Positions 1 to 8,509 of a stretch of 64,000 nt of DNA are shown in pieces (within the stretch, counting starts at the first letter, position 1; each line of letters begins with the position of its first letter). This DNA comes from Chloroflexota bacterium. GTDB lineage: Bacteria; Chloroflexota; UBA6077; FW602-bin22. The position numbers and the translations under genes are program-made. Where the stretch lies: the NCBI GenBank assembly GCA_004297775.1, contig SCUE01000024.1, forward strand, positions 45,391 through 109,390. Direction: 5' to 3'. The notes beneath the pieces were generated by a model. It ran no database searches. It saw nothing but the letters and a program-made list of their open reading frames with translations, and was not told the origin of the DNA.

Positions 1-54
1 AAGAGGACCGCCGTGTGCAATCCGGCTCTCCTTGCTCAATCGCTCGATCTTCAT
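1..54 (-). CDS. 5' end of an unidentified gene running off the window
   Basis: Eighteen codons are visible, starting with an ATG at 54 and reading MKIERLSKESRIAHGGPL before the window ends. A strong ribosome binding site (GGGGGAG) lies about 5 bases upstream, which supports the start. The gene heads off the left edge, back to back with nothing else in between; the MFS gene at 96 lies downstream of the shared gap and is on the same strand, so the MFS gene is upstream and this could be the next gene of the same transcript. The fragment is too short to assign a family. Confidence 0.5.
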   Translation of the reverse strand, partial: MKIERLSKESRIAHGGPL

Positions 55-95
55 TGTGCTCCCCCTTGGTCGTGGCTAGCGTACCACGGTCGCCA

Positions 96-1301
96 TCACG
101 TCAGTCGGCCGCGAAACGTGAAAAAGTGTGTTGCGACCGATCCGACCGTTAGCACCATCGCGGCGGCGAAGATCGTACCGTAGCCGAATGAGACGATCGC
201 GAGTCCACCCAGGAACGTCGCGACCGCCCAGCCTAAGTTCCACGCCAGCGTACGGCCGGCCGCGACCCGTGCCCGTTCGCGCGGACCGAAGAAGTCCATG
301 AGCGAGGCGTTGTCGAGCGGCTGGCCAACGCCCATGAGCGCGGAGCGCACGATGTAGACCGTCGAAGCGACCCACAGATTCGACCACACGATCATGAACA
401 GGATGAGCGGCACGCAGGCGATGCGAGTCAACGCGATCACGGGCACTGGCCCCCAGCGCCGCGCCAGCGCCGGAGCGCCCAGGCTGGCCGGGGCCATGAC
501 CAGCGAGGCAATTGCGAAGACGGTCCCGATCGTCTCGGTGCCGCTGCCGATGATGTCGCGCAAGTACACGTTGAAGAAGGCCACGACCAGGCCGGTCGAC
601 GCGGCGAGAAGACCGGTCGAGATGACCATCATCAGGAAGTCACGGCGAGTGCCTCGCGCCCGGCCAGGGGTTGCATCCGGCGCGGTCGGCACCGTCGTTT
701 CTGCCACTCGGCGGTCGTTCGCCATCAGCAGTGGCGGCACGCCGAGAAGCGTGAGGGCCGCGCCGGCCAGGAGGGCGACGCGATACGCCTCGAGTTCGCC
801 ACCGCCAACCATGCGCGGCATCTGCCCGCCCAGTGCGCTGCCAAGCACCGATGCCACGGATAGCGCGGCGCAGTTCGCCGAGAATGCTGCCCGGCGCTGA
901 TCCGGTCGCGAGTTCTCCATAAGGAAGGGCGCCGAAGGAACGAAAATGAGTGCCATGCTGACGCCATTGAGAATCGATGCCGCGATCAATGGAATCGCTT
1001 GCTCGATCAGCGCCATTGCCGCGAACGAGATCGACAGCGTCGCGGTTGCGATCAACAGGCAGAGGCGATGCCCGATGCGCGGCGCAAGCCAGCTGGCCGG
1101 TAGCGCCGCCAGGCCGATCGCGGCCGTCTGGGCGAACACCAGCGTGCCGATGAAGTCTTCGCGGTAGCCGAGCAGAACGAGATACAGGTTGAGCACCAGC
1201 GCCTGGAGCGCGATACCGAGGAAGACCGCGACGTTCTGGGCGAGCAGCAGCCAGAGATTGCGGCTGAAGTCGGGCACGCGCATCCAACCGCTCACGGGCA
1301 C
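96..1301 (-). CDS. MFS family transporter
   Basis: A 401-residue inner-membrane protein of the usual MFS length. It has two halves of about six hydrophobic segments each, separated by a hydrophilic stretch near residues 195-220 that is rich in Ala, Thr, Pro and Arg. Loop 2-3 contains the charged Pro/Arg/Gly pattern typical of the superfamily (APRIGHR). Substrate cannot be read from the sequence. The first possible start is GTG at 1301; GTG at 1295 and ATG at 1283 (MRVPDFSRN) are alternatives. The 5' end faces the divergent gene on the plus strand and the two probably overlap, so promoter placement is unclear. The next gene on this strand begins at 54. Confidence 0.85.
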   Translation of the reverse strand: MPVSGWMRVPDFSRNLWLLLAQNVAVFLGIALQALVLNLYLVLLGYREDFIGTLVFAQTAAIGLAALPASWLAPRIGHRLCLLIATATLSISFAAMALIEQAIPLIAASILNGVSMALIFVPSAPFLMENSRPDQRRAAFSANCAALSVASVLGSALGGQMPRMVGGGELEAYRVALLAGAALTLLGVPPLLMANDRRVAETTVPTAPDATPGRARGTRRDFLMMVISTGLLAASTGLVVAFFNVYLRDIIGSGTETIGTVFAIASLVMAPASLGAPALARRWGPVPVIALTRIACVPLILFMIVWSNLWVASTVYIVRSALMGVGQPLDNASLMDFFGPRERARVAAGRTLAWNLGWAVATFLGGLAIVSFGYGTIFAAAMVLTVGSVATHFFTFRGRLT

Positions 1302-2484
1302 GGCCGACTATACCGGGCGAGCGCGACCCGCGGGCGGCGGGCCGCTGGCCAGAGTCTTTCCGGTATTCGTCTGGTGTCTGACCGCGGTGGCGCTCGGCTT
1401 GCCAGGGCGCGCGGCAGCGCTCGAGATTCATCAGGATGACATCGCGATCGTCGAGCCCGGCGAGGTCGTTGATGACGATCTCCTGATCGTCGGCGCCACG
1501 ATTGCGATGCACGGCCACGTCCGCGGCGACGTGATCGCGATCGGTCAATCCGTGCAGATCGCCGGTCGGGTCGATGGTGATGTGATCGCGCTGGGCGACT
1601 CGATTCAGCTTAGCTCAGCGATCGCCGGTAACCTCCGCGCCGTGGCGAATCGGCTCGTGACCGTCGCGCCGATTAGCCAGAACGCCCTCGTCGCGGCGCG
1701 CGACCTTACGCAGATTTCGCCCGGCGCGATCGGGGGCCGCCTGACCGCCCGAGCGGCGTCCGTAACGCTCGGCGGCAGGGTCGAACGCGGCGCGACGATC
1801 TCGGCCGAGCGCATCGCCATCGATGGCCACGTGGGCGGTGTCACCCGCCTGGCGACTGAGTCGCTGACGCTCGGGCGAGCCGCGACGATCGATCGGCTCG
1901 AATTACGGAGCGATGCGGCCGCGATTCGATCGCCCGGCGCCAGGGTCGTCGCCGAGATCGTCGAGCCACCACGCCGTTTCCCGACCGTCGAACGCGCTCT
2001 CATGATCTGGCGCAACGCCTGGCGACTCGCGATCGATGGCGCTCTCGTTGCGTCGCTGGTCGCGGCGACAGTTGCCGGCTGGGCGTACCCGGCGGCCGGT
2101 GCAAATCTGCTCGACTGCCTCAGCCGGCGGCCCTTCGCATCGGTCGCGCTCGGTCTGGCAATCATCGTTGTCTTCACACTCGCGACGCCGCTACTGACGC
2201 TGTCGGTCGTGGGCACCGCTGCCGGAGTCATCGGTGGCGCGGTCGCGATCGTCCTGCTCTCGGCCGGTTGGCTGGTGGCCGCGCTCGCGATCGGAAGGCT
2301 GGCCGACCGGATCGGACGCTCCGCCACGCGTCTGCCGGCACCGCTCCTTGGCCTCGGCGGCGCGTCGATCCTCTGGTTGATCGGCCAGACACCTCGTGTC
2401 GGATGGCCGGTGGTGTTCGTCATCACGATTGCTTCGATCGGCGCCCTCTGGCCTCGACGACGCCCGGTACACTACCGGCCATGA
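1258..2484 (+). CDS. Exported bactofilin-like protein with C-terminal membrane domain
   Basis: After a hydrophobic segment that looks like a signal peptide (ending near GRAAALEIHQ), the protein has about 160 residues of short repeating turns of the form G-x-V-x-G-D-V-I-A, for example HGHVRGDVIAIG then AGRVDGDVIALG. This is the right-handed beta-helix pattern of polymer-forming (bactofilin or DUF8173-like) proteins. The last 150 residues hold about four membrane spans. The start is not secure: TTG 1258 is given because it keeps the signal segment; ATG 1189 lies inside the divergent MFS gene, and GTG 1387 would remove most of the signal. The stop overlaps the ATG of the next gene (ATGA), so translation of the two is probably coupled. 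The function is inferred to be envelope-related scaffolding. Confidence 0.6.
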   Translation: MRLKSGTRIQPLTGTADYTGRARPAGGGPLARVFPVFVWCLTAVALGLPGRAAALEIHQDDIAIVEPGEVVDDDLLIVGATIAMHGHVRGDVIAIGQSVQIAGRVDGDVIALGDSIQLSSAIAGNLRAVANRLVTVAPISQNALVAARDLTQISPGAIGGRLTARAASVTLGGRVERGATISAERIAIDGHVGGVTRLATESLTLGRAATIDRLELRSDAAAIRSPGARVVAEIVEPPRRFPTVERALMIWRNAWRLAIDGALVASLVAATVAGWAYPAAGANLLDCLSRRPFASVALGLAIIVVFTLATPLLTLSVVGTAAGVIGGAVAIVLLSAGWLVAALAIGRLADRIGRSATRLPAPLLGLGGASILWLIGQTPRVGWPVVFVITIASIGALWPRRRPVHYRP

Positions 2485-4175
2485 GTCAAGTCGTCTCGCA
2501 CGAGCAAACCTTCCTTGCGCCAGGCCAGGCCGCGATCGAGGCTCTTCGAATCAACGGCACGACGGTCGTGTTCGGCCTGAATGGCGACCACGTCCTCAAG
2601 CTGTACGAGGGCCTCGCCGACACACCGTCGATCCGACACGTGATCGTGAAGCACGAGAACAACGCCGCCCTGGCCGCCGAGGCGTATGGTCGGCTCAGCG
2701 AGCGGCCGGGCGTCGTCGTCGTGACGGCCGGTCCCGGGGCACTTAACTCGATTTCGGGTATCGCCAGCGCCTACGCGTCGGGCGCGCCGATCGTGCATCT
2801 TTCCGGCGCGGTTCCGACGACGGCCGCGCTCGAGACGTTTCATGGCGTCGACGAGGTCGATTTCACGGAGCGGATGTTCGCGCCGGTCACGAAATGGTCC
2901 ACGCGCGTCACCGATGCCGCTTCGATCGTGCCGACGATCAATCGCGCGTTCCGCCTGGCGGTGGATGGCCGGCCGGCGCCGGTTCACGTCGAGATCACGC
3001 GCGATCTGCTCGAATCACCGGCCCGTGTCGTCGCGCCATCTCGCCCGGAGCCGGCGCCATCGGCTTCGCCAGCCGGCGATCTCGACGCGACTCTCGCGCG
3101 AATGCGCGCCGCGCGCAATCCGCTCATTATCGCCGGCAAGGGCGCCTGGTACCCGACAGCCAGCGCCGCCCTCGTGCGGTTCGCCGAGGCGCTCGGCGCG
3201 CCGGTTGCCTGGACCTGGGAAGGCCACGGCGCGATGCCGACGATGCATCCCCTCGCGCTGGGACCGTTTCGGTTGATGGGGACACATCCGGCGGTGGACG
3301 CCGCAATCGCGCGCGCCGATCTCGTCCTGGGTGTCGGGCTGCGCCCCGGCATCGAGGCCCATCGCGCCGTCCAGGAAGCTGTCGGTGAGCGGCTCACGGT
3401 TCTGGGCGCGGCCGACGTGCCGAATCCGCACGATGGCCCGGTCATCCTGTCGGTGCCGTCGCTCGTCGCGACGCTCGATGCGCTCGCCAAACGCATTTCG
3501 CGGACTCCATCCGCCGCGGAAGCGATCGAGGCGTGCGCGATGGCGCAACGGGCGCTCGCGCGTGGCATCGAGGTCGAATTGGTACGGCACGCCGCGACGC
3601 GGCCGTGGCACATCGGACTCGCGCTGCGGGAGCTCGATCGTCGGATGACGCCGGACGCGATCGTTACCAGTGACGTGAGCAATATCAAGTTGTGGGTTCC
3701 GCTGCTCGTCCGCGCGTTCGGCCCCGCGTCGCACCTGCAATCCGGGTCGTGGGGAACGATGGGCTATGCACTCCCGGCCGCGATCGGCGCGGCGCTGGCG
3801 CGACCCGGTCAGAAGGTCGTCGCACTTGCCGGCGATACGTCGTTCCTGATGTCGTCGAACGATCTCGTCACGCTGGCCCAACTGAAACTGCCGATCGTGA
3901 TGGCGGTTCACAAGGACGGCCGCATCGGCATGATCGATTACATGCAGCGTCAGGCAGGTCGCGAGCCGTACGCGGTCGAAATCGGCGACGTCGATCTCGT
4001 CAAGATGGCCGAGGCCGCCGGCGTGCGCAGTATTCGCGTGCGCGAGCCGTCGGAGATCGCTGGCGCGTGGGCTGACGCGCTGGCGGCGGCCGAGCCGGTG
4101 CTGATCGAGTTCACGGCTGGCTTCGACTTCCCGCGTCCGTCGGTCCCACGGTTCGTCACCCAGGGCGCGGTGTGA
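2481..4175 (+). CDS. Thiamine-diphosphate-dependent enzyme, acetolactate synthase-like
   Basis: A 564-residue protein with the three-domain plan of the acetolactate synthase, benzoylformate decarboxylase and oxalyl-CoA decarboxylase family. The catalytic glutamate of the N-terminal domain is present (HENNAALAAEAYGR, Glu59). The C-terminal TPP motif is altered: it begins G451-D452-T453, where GDG is usual, and the expected Asn-Asn about 25 residues later is replaced by HKDGRIGM. The protein may therefore bind the cofactor differently or use another substrate. The start is ATG 2481, whose ATGA overlaps the upstream stop; a longer frame upstream is only antisense-like extension. It overlaps the next gene by GTGA, so the two products probably work together. 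Substrate unknown. Confidence 0.8.
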   Translation: MSQVVSHEQTFLAPGQAAIEALRINGTTVVFGLNGDHVLKLYEGLADTPSIRHVIVKHENNAALAAEAYGRLSERPGVVVVTAGPGALNSISGIASAYASGAPIVHLSGAVPTTAALETFHGVDEVDFTERMFAPVTKWSTRVTDAASIVPTINRAFRLAVDGRPAPVHVEITRDLLESPARVVAPSRPEPAPSASPAGDLDATLARMRAARNPLIIAGKGAWYPTASAALVRFAEALGAPVAWTWEGHGAMPTMHPLALGPFRLMGTHPAVDAAIARADLVLGVGLRPGIEAHRAVQEAVGERLTVLGAADVPNPHDGPVILSVPSLVATLDALAKRISRTPSAAEAIEACAMAQRALARGIEVELVRHAATRPWHIGLALRELDRRMTPDAIVTSDVSNIKLWVPLLVRAFGPASHLQSGSWGTMGYALPAAIGAALARPGQKVVALAGDTSFLMSSNDLVTLAQLKLPIVMAVHKDGRIGMIDYMQRQAGREPYAVEIGDVDLVKMAEAAGVRSIRVREPSEIAGAWADALAAAEPVLIEFTAGFDFPRPSVPRFVTQGAV

Positions 4176-5014
4176 CCGAGTTCATCTGCGAGACCTGCGG
4201 CGTCCAGCACGCCGCGCGCGCGGATGATCCGGGGGTACCGCCGGACTCCTGTGCGATCTGTTCGGATGAGCGGCAGTACGTCGGGTGGCGCGGTCAGCGC
4301 TGGACGACGCTCGACGACCTGCGCGCGAGTCGGAAAATCGAGGTCACGCCCCTTCCCGACGAGTCTGGCGCCTGGTCGATCGAGACGAAGCCGACGATTG
4401 CGATCGGCCAGCGAGCCGTCCTGATTCAGACCCCAGTCGGCAATCTGCTCTGGGATTCGCAGAGCCTGATCGACGACGCGGCGATCGTCCGCATTCGCGA
4501 ACTCGGCGGCATCGCCGCGATCGCGATTTCGCATCCGCACTTCTACTCGGCGATGGTCGAATGGAGCCACGCGTTCGATGCGCCGATCTGGCTACACGCG
4601 AGCGACCGCGACTGGGTCAAGCGCCCGGATCGAGCGATCCGACGCTGGCATGGCCCCGAGGGCGATCCGCTGCCCGGTTCAGGCCTGCGATTGGTCCAGG
4701 TCGGCGGCCACTTCCCCGGCTGTACCGCGCTCGTCTGGCCGGCCGGCGCGGCCGGTCGCGGAGCTCTCTTCTGCGGCGACATGCCGATGGTCGTCGCCGA
4801 CCGCGATTGGCTCAGTTTCATGTACAGCTACCCGAACCTGATCCCGATGCCGCCCGTCGAGGTCGATCGGATCACGACGACGCTGCTTGGCCATCGCTTC
4901 GACCGCATCTACTCGAGTTGGCCCGACCGCGTACTCGCATCGGGCGCCCACGACGCGCTACGCCGTTCGGCCGCCCGCTACCGGGAGCGATCGGCGCGGC
5001 TGCCGTGGACGTAG
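4172..5014 (+). CDS. Metallo-beta-lactamase-fold protein with N-terminal zinc ribbon
   Basis: A 280-residue protein. Residues 5-35 contain two CxxC pairs (CETC and CAIC), which should form a zinc ribbon. The rest looks like a reduced metallo-beta-lactamase fold: a first beta-sandwich strand (NLLWDSQSL), a metal motif written HPHFYSAM in place of HxHxDH, a histidine in GGHFPGC, and an aspartate in FCGDMP. Loss of the second and third metal ligands of the first motif suggests a single-metal or inactive site. GTG 4172 overlaps the stop of the TPP enzyme gene (GTGA), which suggests a fixed stoichiometry with it. Proteins of this kind occur as hypothetical MBL-fold hydrolases; the substrate is not known. 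Confidence 0.65.
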   Translation: MTEFICETCGVQHAARADDPGVPPDSCAICSDERQYVGWRGQRWTTLDDLRASRKIEVTPLPDESGAWSIETKPTIAIGQRAVLIQTPVGNLLWDSQSLIDDAAIVRIRELGGIAAIAISHPHFYSAMVEWSHAFDAPIWLHASDRDWVKRPDRAIRRWHGPEGDPLPGSGLRLVQVGGHFPGCTALVWPAGAAGRGALFCGDMPMVVADRDWLSFMYSYPNLIPMPPVEVDRITTTLLGHRFDRIYSSWPDRVLASGAHDALRRSAARYRERSARLPWT

Positions 5015-5045
5015 CGACGCGCGAAGACCGGCGCGGTACGATCGG

Positions 5046-5729
5046 TCACCGCCTCGACTTCTGAAACTCCTTCAGCGCGTCATTCCCGACCCAGCGCGCG
5101 GCGCGTGAGGGCGAGTCGCGTAACCGCTCGGCCAGGGCGATTGCCTCGCCGCGGAGTCCCGGTCGCCGTCCGCCGATATCGCGAAGCGCCCACGAGACGG
5201 CCTTCTTGACGAAGCTCCGGTCGTCCGTTGCCGCGCTCTCCGCGAGCATCAGAACTCGGCGGAAGGGCGCGTCGTCGGTCCCGCGATCGTGAACCGTCAG
5301 CGTCGCCGCCAGAGCGAACGCGGCGCGGCGAATGTACTCCTCCTCGCGCGCGCTCCATCGCTCGACGAGCGCCCAGGCAAACGGCGTCTTTCGGAGAAGG
5401 TTGATCGCGCAGGTATCGACGACATCCCAGGAGGCGAAGTCGAGCGCCCAGAGCTCGGCGTCCTCCTCGGTCGTCTCACGCGGATCCGCCACCATCGGCG
5501 CCAGCAAGCGGGCATCGTGGTTGCCGGTAACCCAGAGCGCTCGGGCGAGCGCTTGGTCCCGCCCGAGTCTGCGCGCCATCGCCCGGATGTCCGGCAGCGA
5601 GACGCCATAGCTCGCACCGGCACGAATGCCGACGCGAGTTCGTCCCGCCACCCTGGCCGGATCGCCCATCGTGGCGAGTTCGGCCATCGCGGCCTCGACC
5701 GGAGGCGCCGGTCCACGAGCGACCTTCAC
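5046..5729 (-). CDS. AlkD-like DNA alkylation repair protein
   Basis: A 227-residue all-helical protein of the AlkC/AlkD HEAT-repeat family. The recognisable features are the helix pairs around residues 30-60 (YGVSLPDIRAMAR), the NHDARLLA segment, the DFASWDVVD segment and the C-terminal FVKKAVSWALRDIG repeat, all in the expected order. The family removes alkylated bases from DNA. The chosen start is GTG 5729, preceded by GGGAGAGGG at about 7 bases; the frame continues upstream but would overlap the dehydrogenase gene. The start codon and ribosome binding site both lie in one arm of a dispersed repeat (5724-5744). The gene converges with the MBL-fold gene. Confidence 0.7.
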   Translation of the reverse strand: MKVARGPAPPVEAAMAELATMGDPARVAGRTRVGIRAGASYGVSLPDIRAMARRLGRDQALARALWVTGNHDARLLAPMVADPRETTEEDAELWALDFASWDVVDTCAINLLRKTPFAWALVERWSAREEEYIRRAAFALAATLTVHDRGTDDAPFRRVLMLAESAATDDRSFVKKAVSWALRDIGGRRPGLRGEAIALAERLRDSPSRAARWVGNDALKEFQKSRR

Positions 5730-5744
5730 CCCAATCCCTCTCCC
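5724..5744. repeat. Partial copy of a dispersed palindromic repeat
   Basis: The plus-strand sequence reads CTTCACCCC, AAT, CCCTCTCCC. It matches the left arms (CCTCACCC and CCCTCTCCC) of the complete hairpin repeat at 62563-62630. The right arms are missing. On the minus strand it supplies the GGGAGAGGG that serves as ribosome binding site of the AlkD-like gene and the GTG that serves as its start. Confidence 0.4.
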
Positions 5745-5793
5745 GACGCGGCGAGCGCGCAATGGGCGCGGGCTTGGCGCGTCGCCATCGAGT

Positions 5794-6804
5794 TCAGGCG
5801 CGGACGAGTTCGGCGAGCGAGACGGTCTTGAGCACATCCTTGTTGACGACGAAGCGTGGCATGCGCCCACGCAACACGTCGGCGATCTCTTCGCCCACGC
5901 GCTTGCGACGCGCCACGTCCGACCAGTCGGAGACCGACGCCGAGTGCGGCATCAGCACGACATTCTCCATCGTGTGCAGTGGGTTGTCCGGCAGCGTTGG
6001 CTCGATCTCCATGACATCGAGACCGGCGCCGGCCAGCTTCTTCTCCCGCAGGGCGCGGATCAAGTCGGCCTCGTTGTGGGTCGGCCCACGTCCCGTGTTG
6101 ATGAAGTAGCCGGTCGGCTTCATCGCGCTGAAGCAGGCGTAGTTCAGCAGGCCCTTCGTGCCGGCATTCAACGGCAGGTGCGCCGACACGAAGTCGGAGC
6201 GGCGGAATAGCTCGATGAGGTCGGTCACGCGCTCGACGCCGTGCTGCCTGAACACGTCATCGGGCTGATACGGGTCCCAGGCGATGACGTTCATCTTGAA
6301 CCCATTCGCCTTCTCGGTAACGAGGCGGGGAATGTTGCCGAAGGCGACCAGACCGAGCGTATCGCCGACCACCCGCGGCATCGGGGACATATGGCTGCGC
6401 TGCTCGCGCCATCGGCCTTCGCGAACCAGCCGGTCGAGCACGACCGTCTTCTTGGCCAGCGCGAGAAGAAGCATGAACGCGTGGACCGAGACCTCTTCGA
6501 TGAACACATCCGGAACGTTCGTGACGACGATGTTGTGCCTGGTCGCCCCGTCGAGGTCGATCCGATCGACACCGACGCCGTTCGTCGATACGACCTTGCA
6601 CTTGGTCAGGGAAGAGAGCACGCGCTCGTTGATCGCGAAGCGCCCGGTAATGATGGCGTCCGCGTCCTTTACATCGGCGATGTATTCGTCCTCGGTGGTC
6701 GCCTTCGAAACGAACGCGGTCGTGTCGATCGGCTTGAGTCCCTCGTTCTCGTGTGTCGTATTGCTCACCGGACCGAAGGCCGTGATGACGACTTTGAATG
6801 GCAT
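5794..6804 (-). CDS. D-isomer-specific 2-hydroxyacid dehydrogenase
   Basis: A 336-residue NAD-dependent dehydrogenase with the phosphoglycerate dehydrogenase/hydroxypyruvate reductase plan. The substrate-domain motif STNGVGVDRIDLD is clear. Catalytic residues are visible in order: Arg in INTGRG, Glu in LDVMEIEP, and His in LMPHSAS. The nucleotide-binding turn is degenerate, reading GLVAFGNIPR where GLIGFGRIGR is typical, so the third glycine is proline. The same substitution occurs in the paralogue at 46749. Start ATG 6804. The downstream AlkD-like gene lies 65 bases away on the same strand. Substrate not determined. Confidence 0.85.
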   Translation of the reverse strand: MPFKVVITAFGPVSNTTHENEGLKPIDTTAFVSKATTEDEYIADVKDADAIITGRFAINERVLSSLTKCKVVSTNGVGVDRIDLDGATRHNIVVTNVPDVFIEEVSVHAFMLLLALAKKTVVLDRLVREGRWREQRSHMSPMPRVVGDTLGLVAFGNIPRLVTEKANGFKMNVIAWDPYQPDDVFRQHGVERVTDLIELFRRSDFVSAHLPLNAGTKGLLNYACFSAMKPTGYFINTGRGPTHNEADLIRALREKKLAGAGLDVMEIEPTLPDNPLHTMENVVLMPHSASVSDWSDVARRKRVGEEIADVLRGRMPRFVVNKDVLKTVSLAELVRA

Positions 6805-6963
6805 TCAGTTGCTCCTCTATCTGCGCGTGAAGCGCCCATTGTCGCGGAATCGGTCGCCGACGGGGGAGGGCGACGAGCGGATACGATGACACGGCGACGT
6901 ACGTAACGGAGGAGGCGCCGACCCTCCAATGACTATAATGGTCAGGAATAGTCGGGAGGCCGC

Positions 6964-7269
6964 ATGGTAAGAGCCGGAGTCGCGGAGTTGAAGGCGTCGC
7001 TGAGTGAGTACCTGCGGCTGGTCAAGGCTGGCGAGGAGGTGATCGTCACGGATCACGGACGCCCCATCGCCCGACTCGCGCCGATCGCACGCACCGGCGG
7101 TCCAACCGATGCCGAGATGGATGAACTGGTTGCGGCCGGTCTCGTGTCCCCGCCGAAGCTGCCGCGCGATCCGAACTGGCTCGACAAGGTAAGGGCGTTG
7201 CAGCGGCCGATTGCCCCCGGCGCGAGTCTCGTCGCGGCGATCATCGAGGAGCGCGAACAGGGGTGGTGA
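6964..7269 (+). CDS. Antitoxin of the Phd/YefM-VapB type
   Basis: A 101-residue protein whose first 45 residues match the Phd/YefM antitoxin fold: VAELKASLSEYLRLVKAGEE followed by VIVTDHGRPIARLAPI. This part binds DNA as a dimer in the family and normally represses its own promoter. The C-terminal half, ending in LVAAIIEEREQGW, would be the toxin-binding tail. The gene overlaps the PIN toxin gene by 4-7 bases, the usual order and coupling of such pairs. About 60 bases upstream separate it from the divergent dehydrogenase gene. Confidence 0.85.
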   Translation: MVRAGVAELKASLSEYLRLVKAGEEVIVTDHGRPIARLAPIARTGGPTDAEMDELVAAGLVSPPKLPRDPNWLDKVRALQRPIAPGASLVAAIIEEREQGW

Positions 7270-7730
7270 AGTTCTGGGACGCCTCGGCCCTCGCCTCGCT
7301 ACTGGTGCGAGAGGCGATGACAGGCATCTTGAATGAGGTCGCCGCCGCGGATCCAGCAATTGCAATCTGGTGGGGCACGCCCGTCGAGTGTCGCTCGGTC
7401 CTGGCCCGGCGGGAACGAGAGGGGTCGTTGCTGACCGGCAACGCAGTCGCGGCCCATCGGGCGTTTGAGGCACTGTTCAGTCAAGCTCAGGAGATCCCGC
7501 CTTCCGTAATCGTTCGCGATCGCGCAATCCGCCTGGTCGACGTCCACGACCTTCGAGCGGCCGACGCGCTCCAACTGGCGGCCGCGCTGGTTTGGACGCG
7601 CGAGCGTCCGGCCGGGTCCGGCTTCGTGTGCCTCGATCGGCGCCTGCGCGCCGCGGCAGGCCGGGAGGGGTTCGACGTGCTGCCGGCGTTGTTGTCGGAG
7701 AACGCGCCTTGTCCACTCGACGCCACGTAG
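7263..7730 (+). CDS. VapC-type PIN-domain ribonuclease toxin
   Basis: A 155-residue PIN-domain protein. The acidic residues expected at the metal site are visible: Asp6 in KFWDASALAS, Glu in TPVECRSVLAR, Asp in RAADALQLAAAL and Asp in FVCLDRRLR. Proteins of this family cut RNA, often tRNA, and are neutralised by the cognate antitoxin encoded just upstream. GTG 7263 or GTG 7266 is the start; both overlap the antitoxin stop, so translation is coupled. A damaged copy of this antitoxin/toxin junction occurs at 8718-8762. Confidence 0.88.
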   Translation: MVKFWDASALASLLVREAMTGILNEVAAADPAIAIWWGTPVECRSVLARREREGSLLTGNAVAAHRAFEALFSQAQEIPPSVIVRDRAIRLVDVHDLRAADALQLAAALVWTRERPAGSGFVCLDRRLRAAAGREGFDVLPALLSENAPCPLDAT

Positions 7731-7734
7731 GATT

Positions 7735-7758
7735 TCGTGGTTGAGCGCCGAACCACGA
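7735..7758 (+). terminator. Hairpin after the VapC gene
   Basis: A perfect 8-bp inverted repeat, TCGTGGTT and AACCACGA, with an 8-base loop begins 5 bases after the toxin stop codon. There is no T-run after it, so it may be a Rho-assisted terminator or an mRNA-end stabiliser rather than a classical intrinsic terminator. Confidence 0.35.
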
Positions 7759-7780
7759 GGCGCCACAGAGGGAGGCCGAA

Positions 7781-8509
7781 GTGGCAAGAACACTTATGCA
7801 TTGGCCGCGAGAACACCTCAGGTCGGCGGTGTTCTTCGCGGGCCGAAGTGCCAGGATCGAAGCCAATCCACGGAACGCCACGAAACCTGAGATCGGCTTC
7901 CAGAACCTGGCGTACGTAATCGGATGTATCCACGCCACACACTCGTTCCTTGAGAGCACCATCAACCGCTTCTACTTCGACGCCGGTCAAGTAAGCCAGG
8001 GTATTCTGACCGACCGCGACATCACAGTTCTTGCGCCGGAGGTCCTATCCAGATTGGATGGCGCTTGGAAACTACCGGACTTTGAGAGAACGAGTTGTCT
8101 CGACAAGTACGATCTGGCGTTGTTGATGGCGGGCAATGCCGCGTTCGATCACGGAAGCGACCCTTACCAGTCCATAGCCTTGATCATCAAACTGCGAAAC
8201 GAGTTGGTTCACACTAAGGCACAGTGGGTTGAGGTCGCGTCGACCGGCACAGGTAAGAGCCGTCACCGGTTCGAGACCCAGTTTAGGGGACGGTTTCGCG
8301 AGAACCAGCTTACTTGGCCCAAGGCGGTGTTCTACCCCAATCAGCTCCTGGGGTTTGGCTGCGCCGAATGGTGCGTCCTCCGAAGTATCTCGTTCGTGGA
8401 GTCGTTCTACACCCGTGCCGGCGGACACAAAGACTGGTCAGAGTTCACAAAGTTGCTGACGAAACACGCCAAAGCGGCAGACAGGGCGGTCGCGAGGCGA
8501 CGGAAATAG
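7781..8509 (+). CDS. Uncharacterised protein with an RX4H (HEPN-like) motif
   Basis: A 242-residue soluble, mainly helical protein that I do not recognise as a named family. A long helix near residues 40-65 is followed by a helix with R139-N-E-L-V-H144, the R-X4-6-H signature of HEPN ribonuclease or nucleotide-transfer toxins. Start GTG 7781 is supported by GGAGG five bases upstream. The gene lies 50 bases after the VapC stop and is visibly less GC-rich than its neighbours, which fits a transferred defence or toxin gene. No antitoxin or nucleotidyltransferase partner is obvious next to it. It could equally be a HEPN-fold scaffold without catalysis. Confidence 0.55.
   Translation: MARTLMHWPREHLRSAVFFAGRSARIEANPRNATKPEIGFQNLAYVIGCIHATHSFLESTINRFYFDAGQVSQGILTDRDITVLAPEVLSRLDGAWKLPDFERTSCLDKYDLALLMAGNAAFDHGSDPYQSIALIIKLRNELVHTKAQWVEVASTGTGKSRHRFETQFRGRFRENQLTWPKAVFYPNQLLGFGCAEWCVLRSISFVESFYTRAGGHKDWSEFTKLLTKHAKAADRAVARRRK

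Noticed and set aside
640..1548. Long minus-strand frame overlapping the MFS gene
   Set aside because: It overlaps most of the MFS gene on the same strand in another frame and has an Arg-rich, motif-free composition.
8255..8300. GGTTCGAGACCC considered as the T-arm of a tRNA
   Set aside because: No acceptor or anticodon stem can be formed around it, and it is within the RX4H protein gene.
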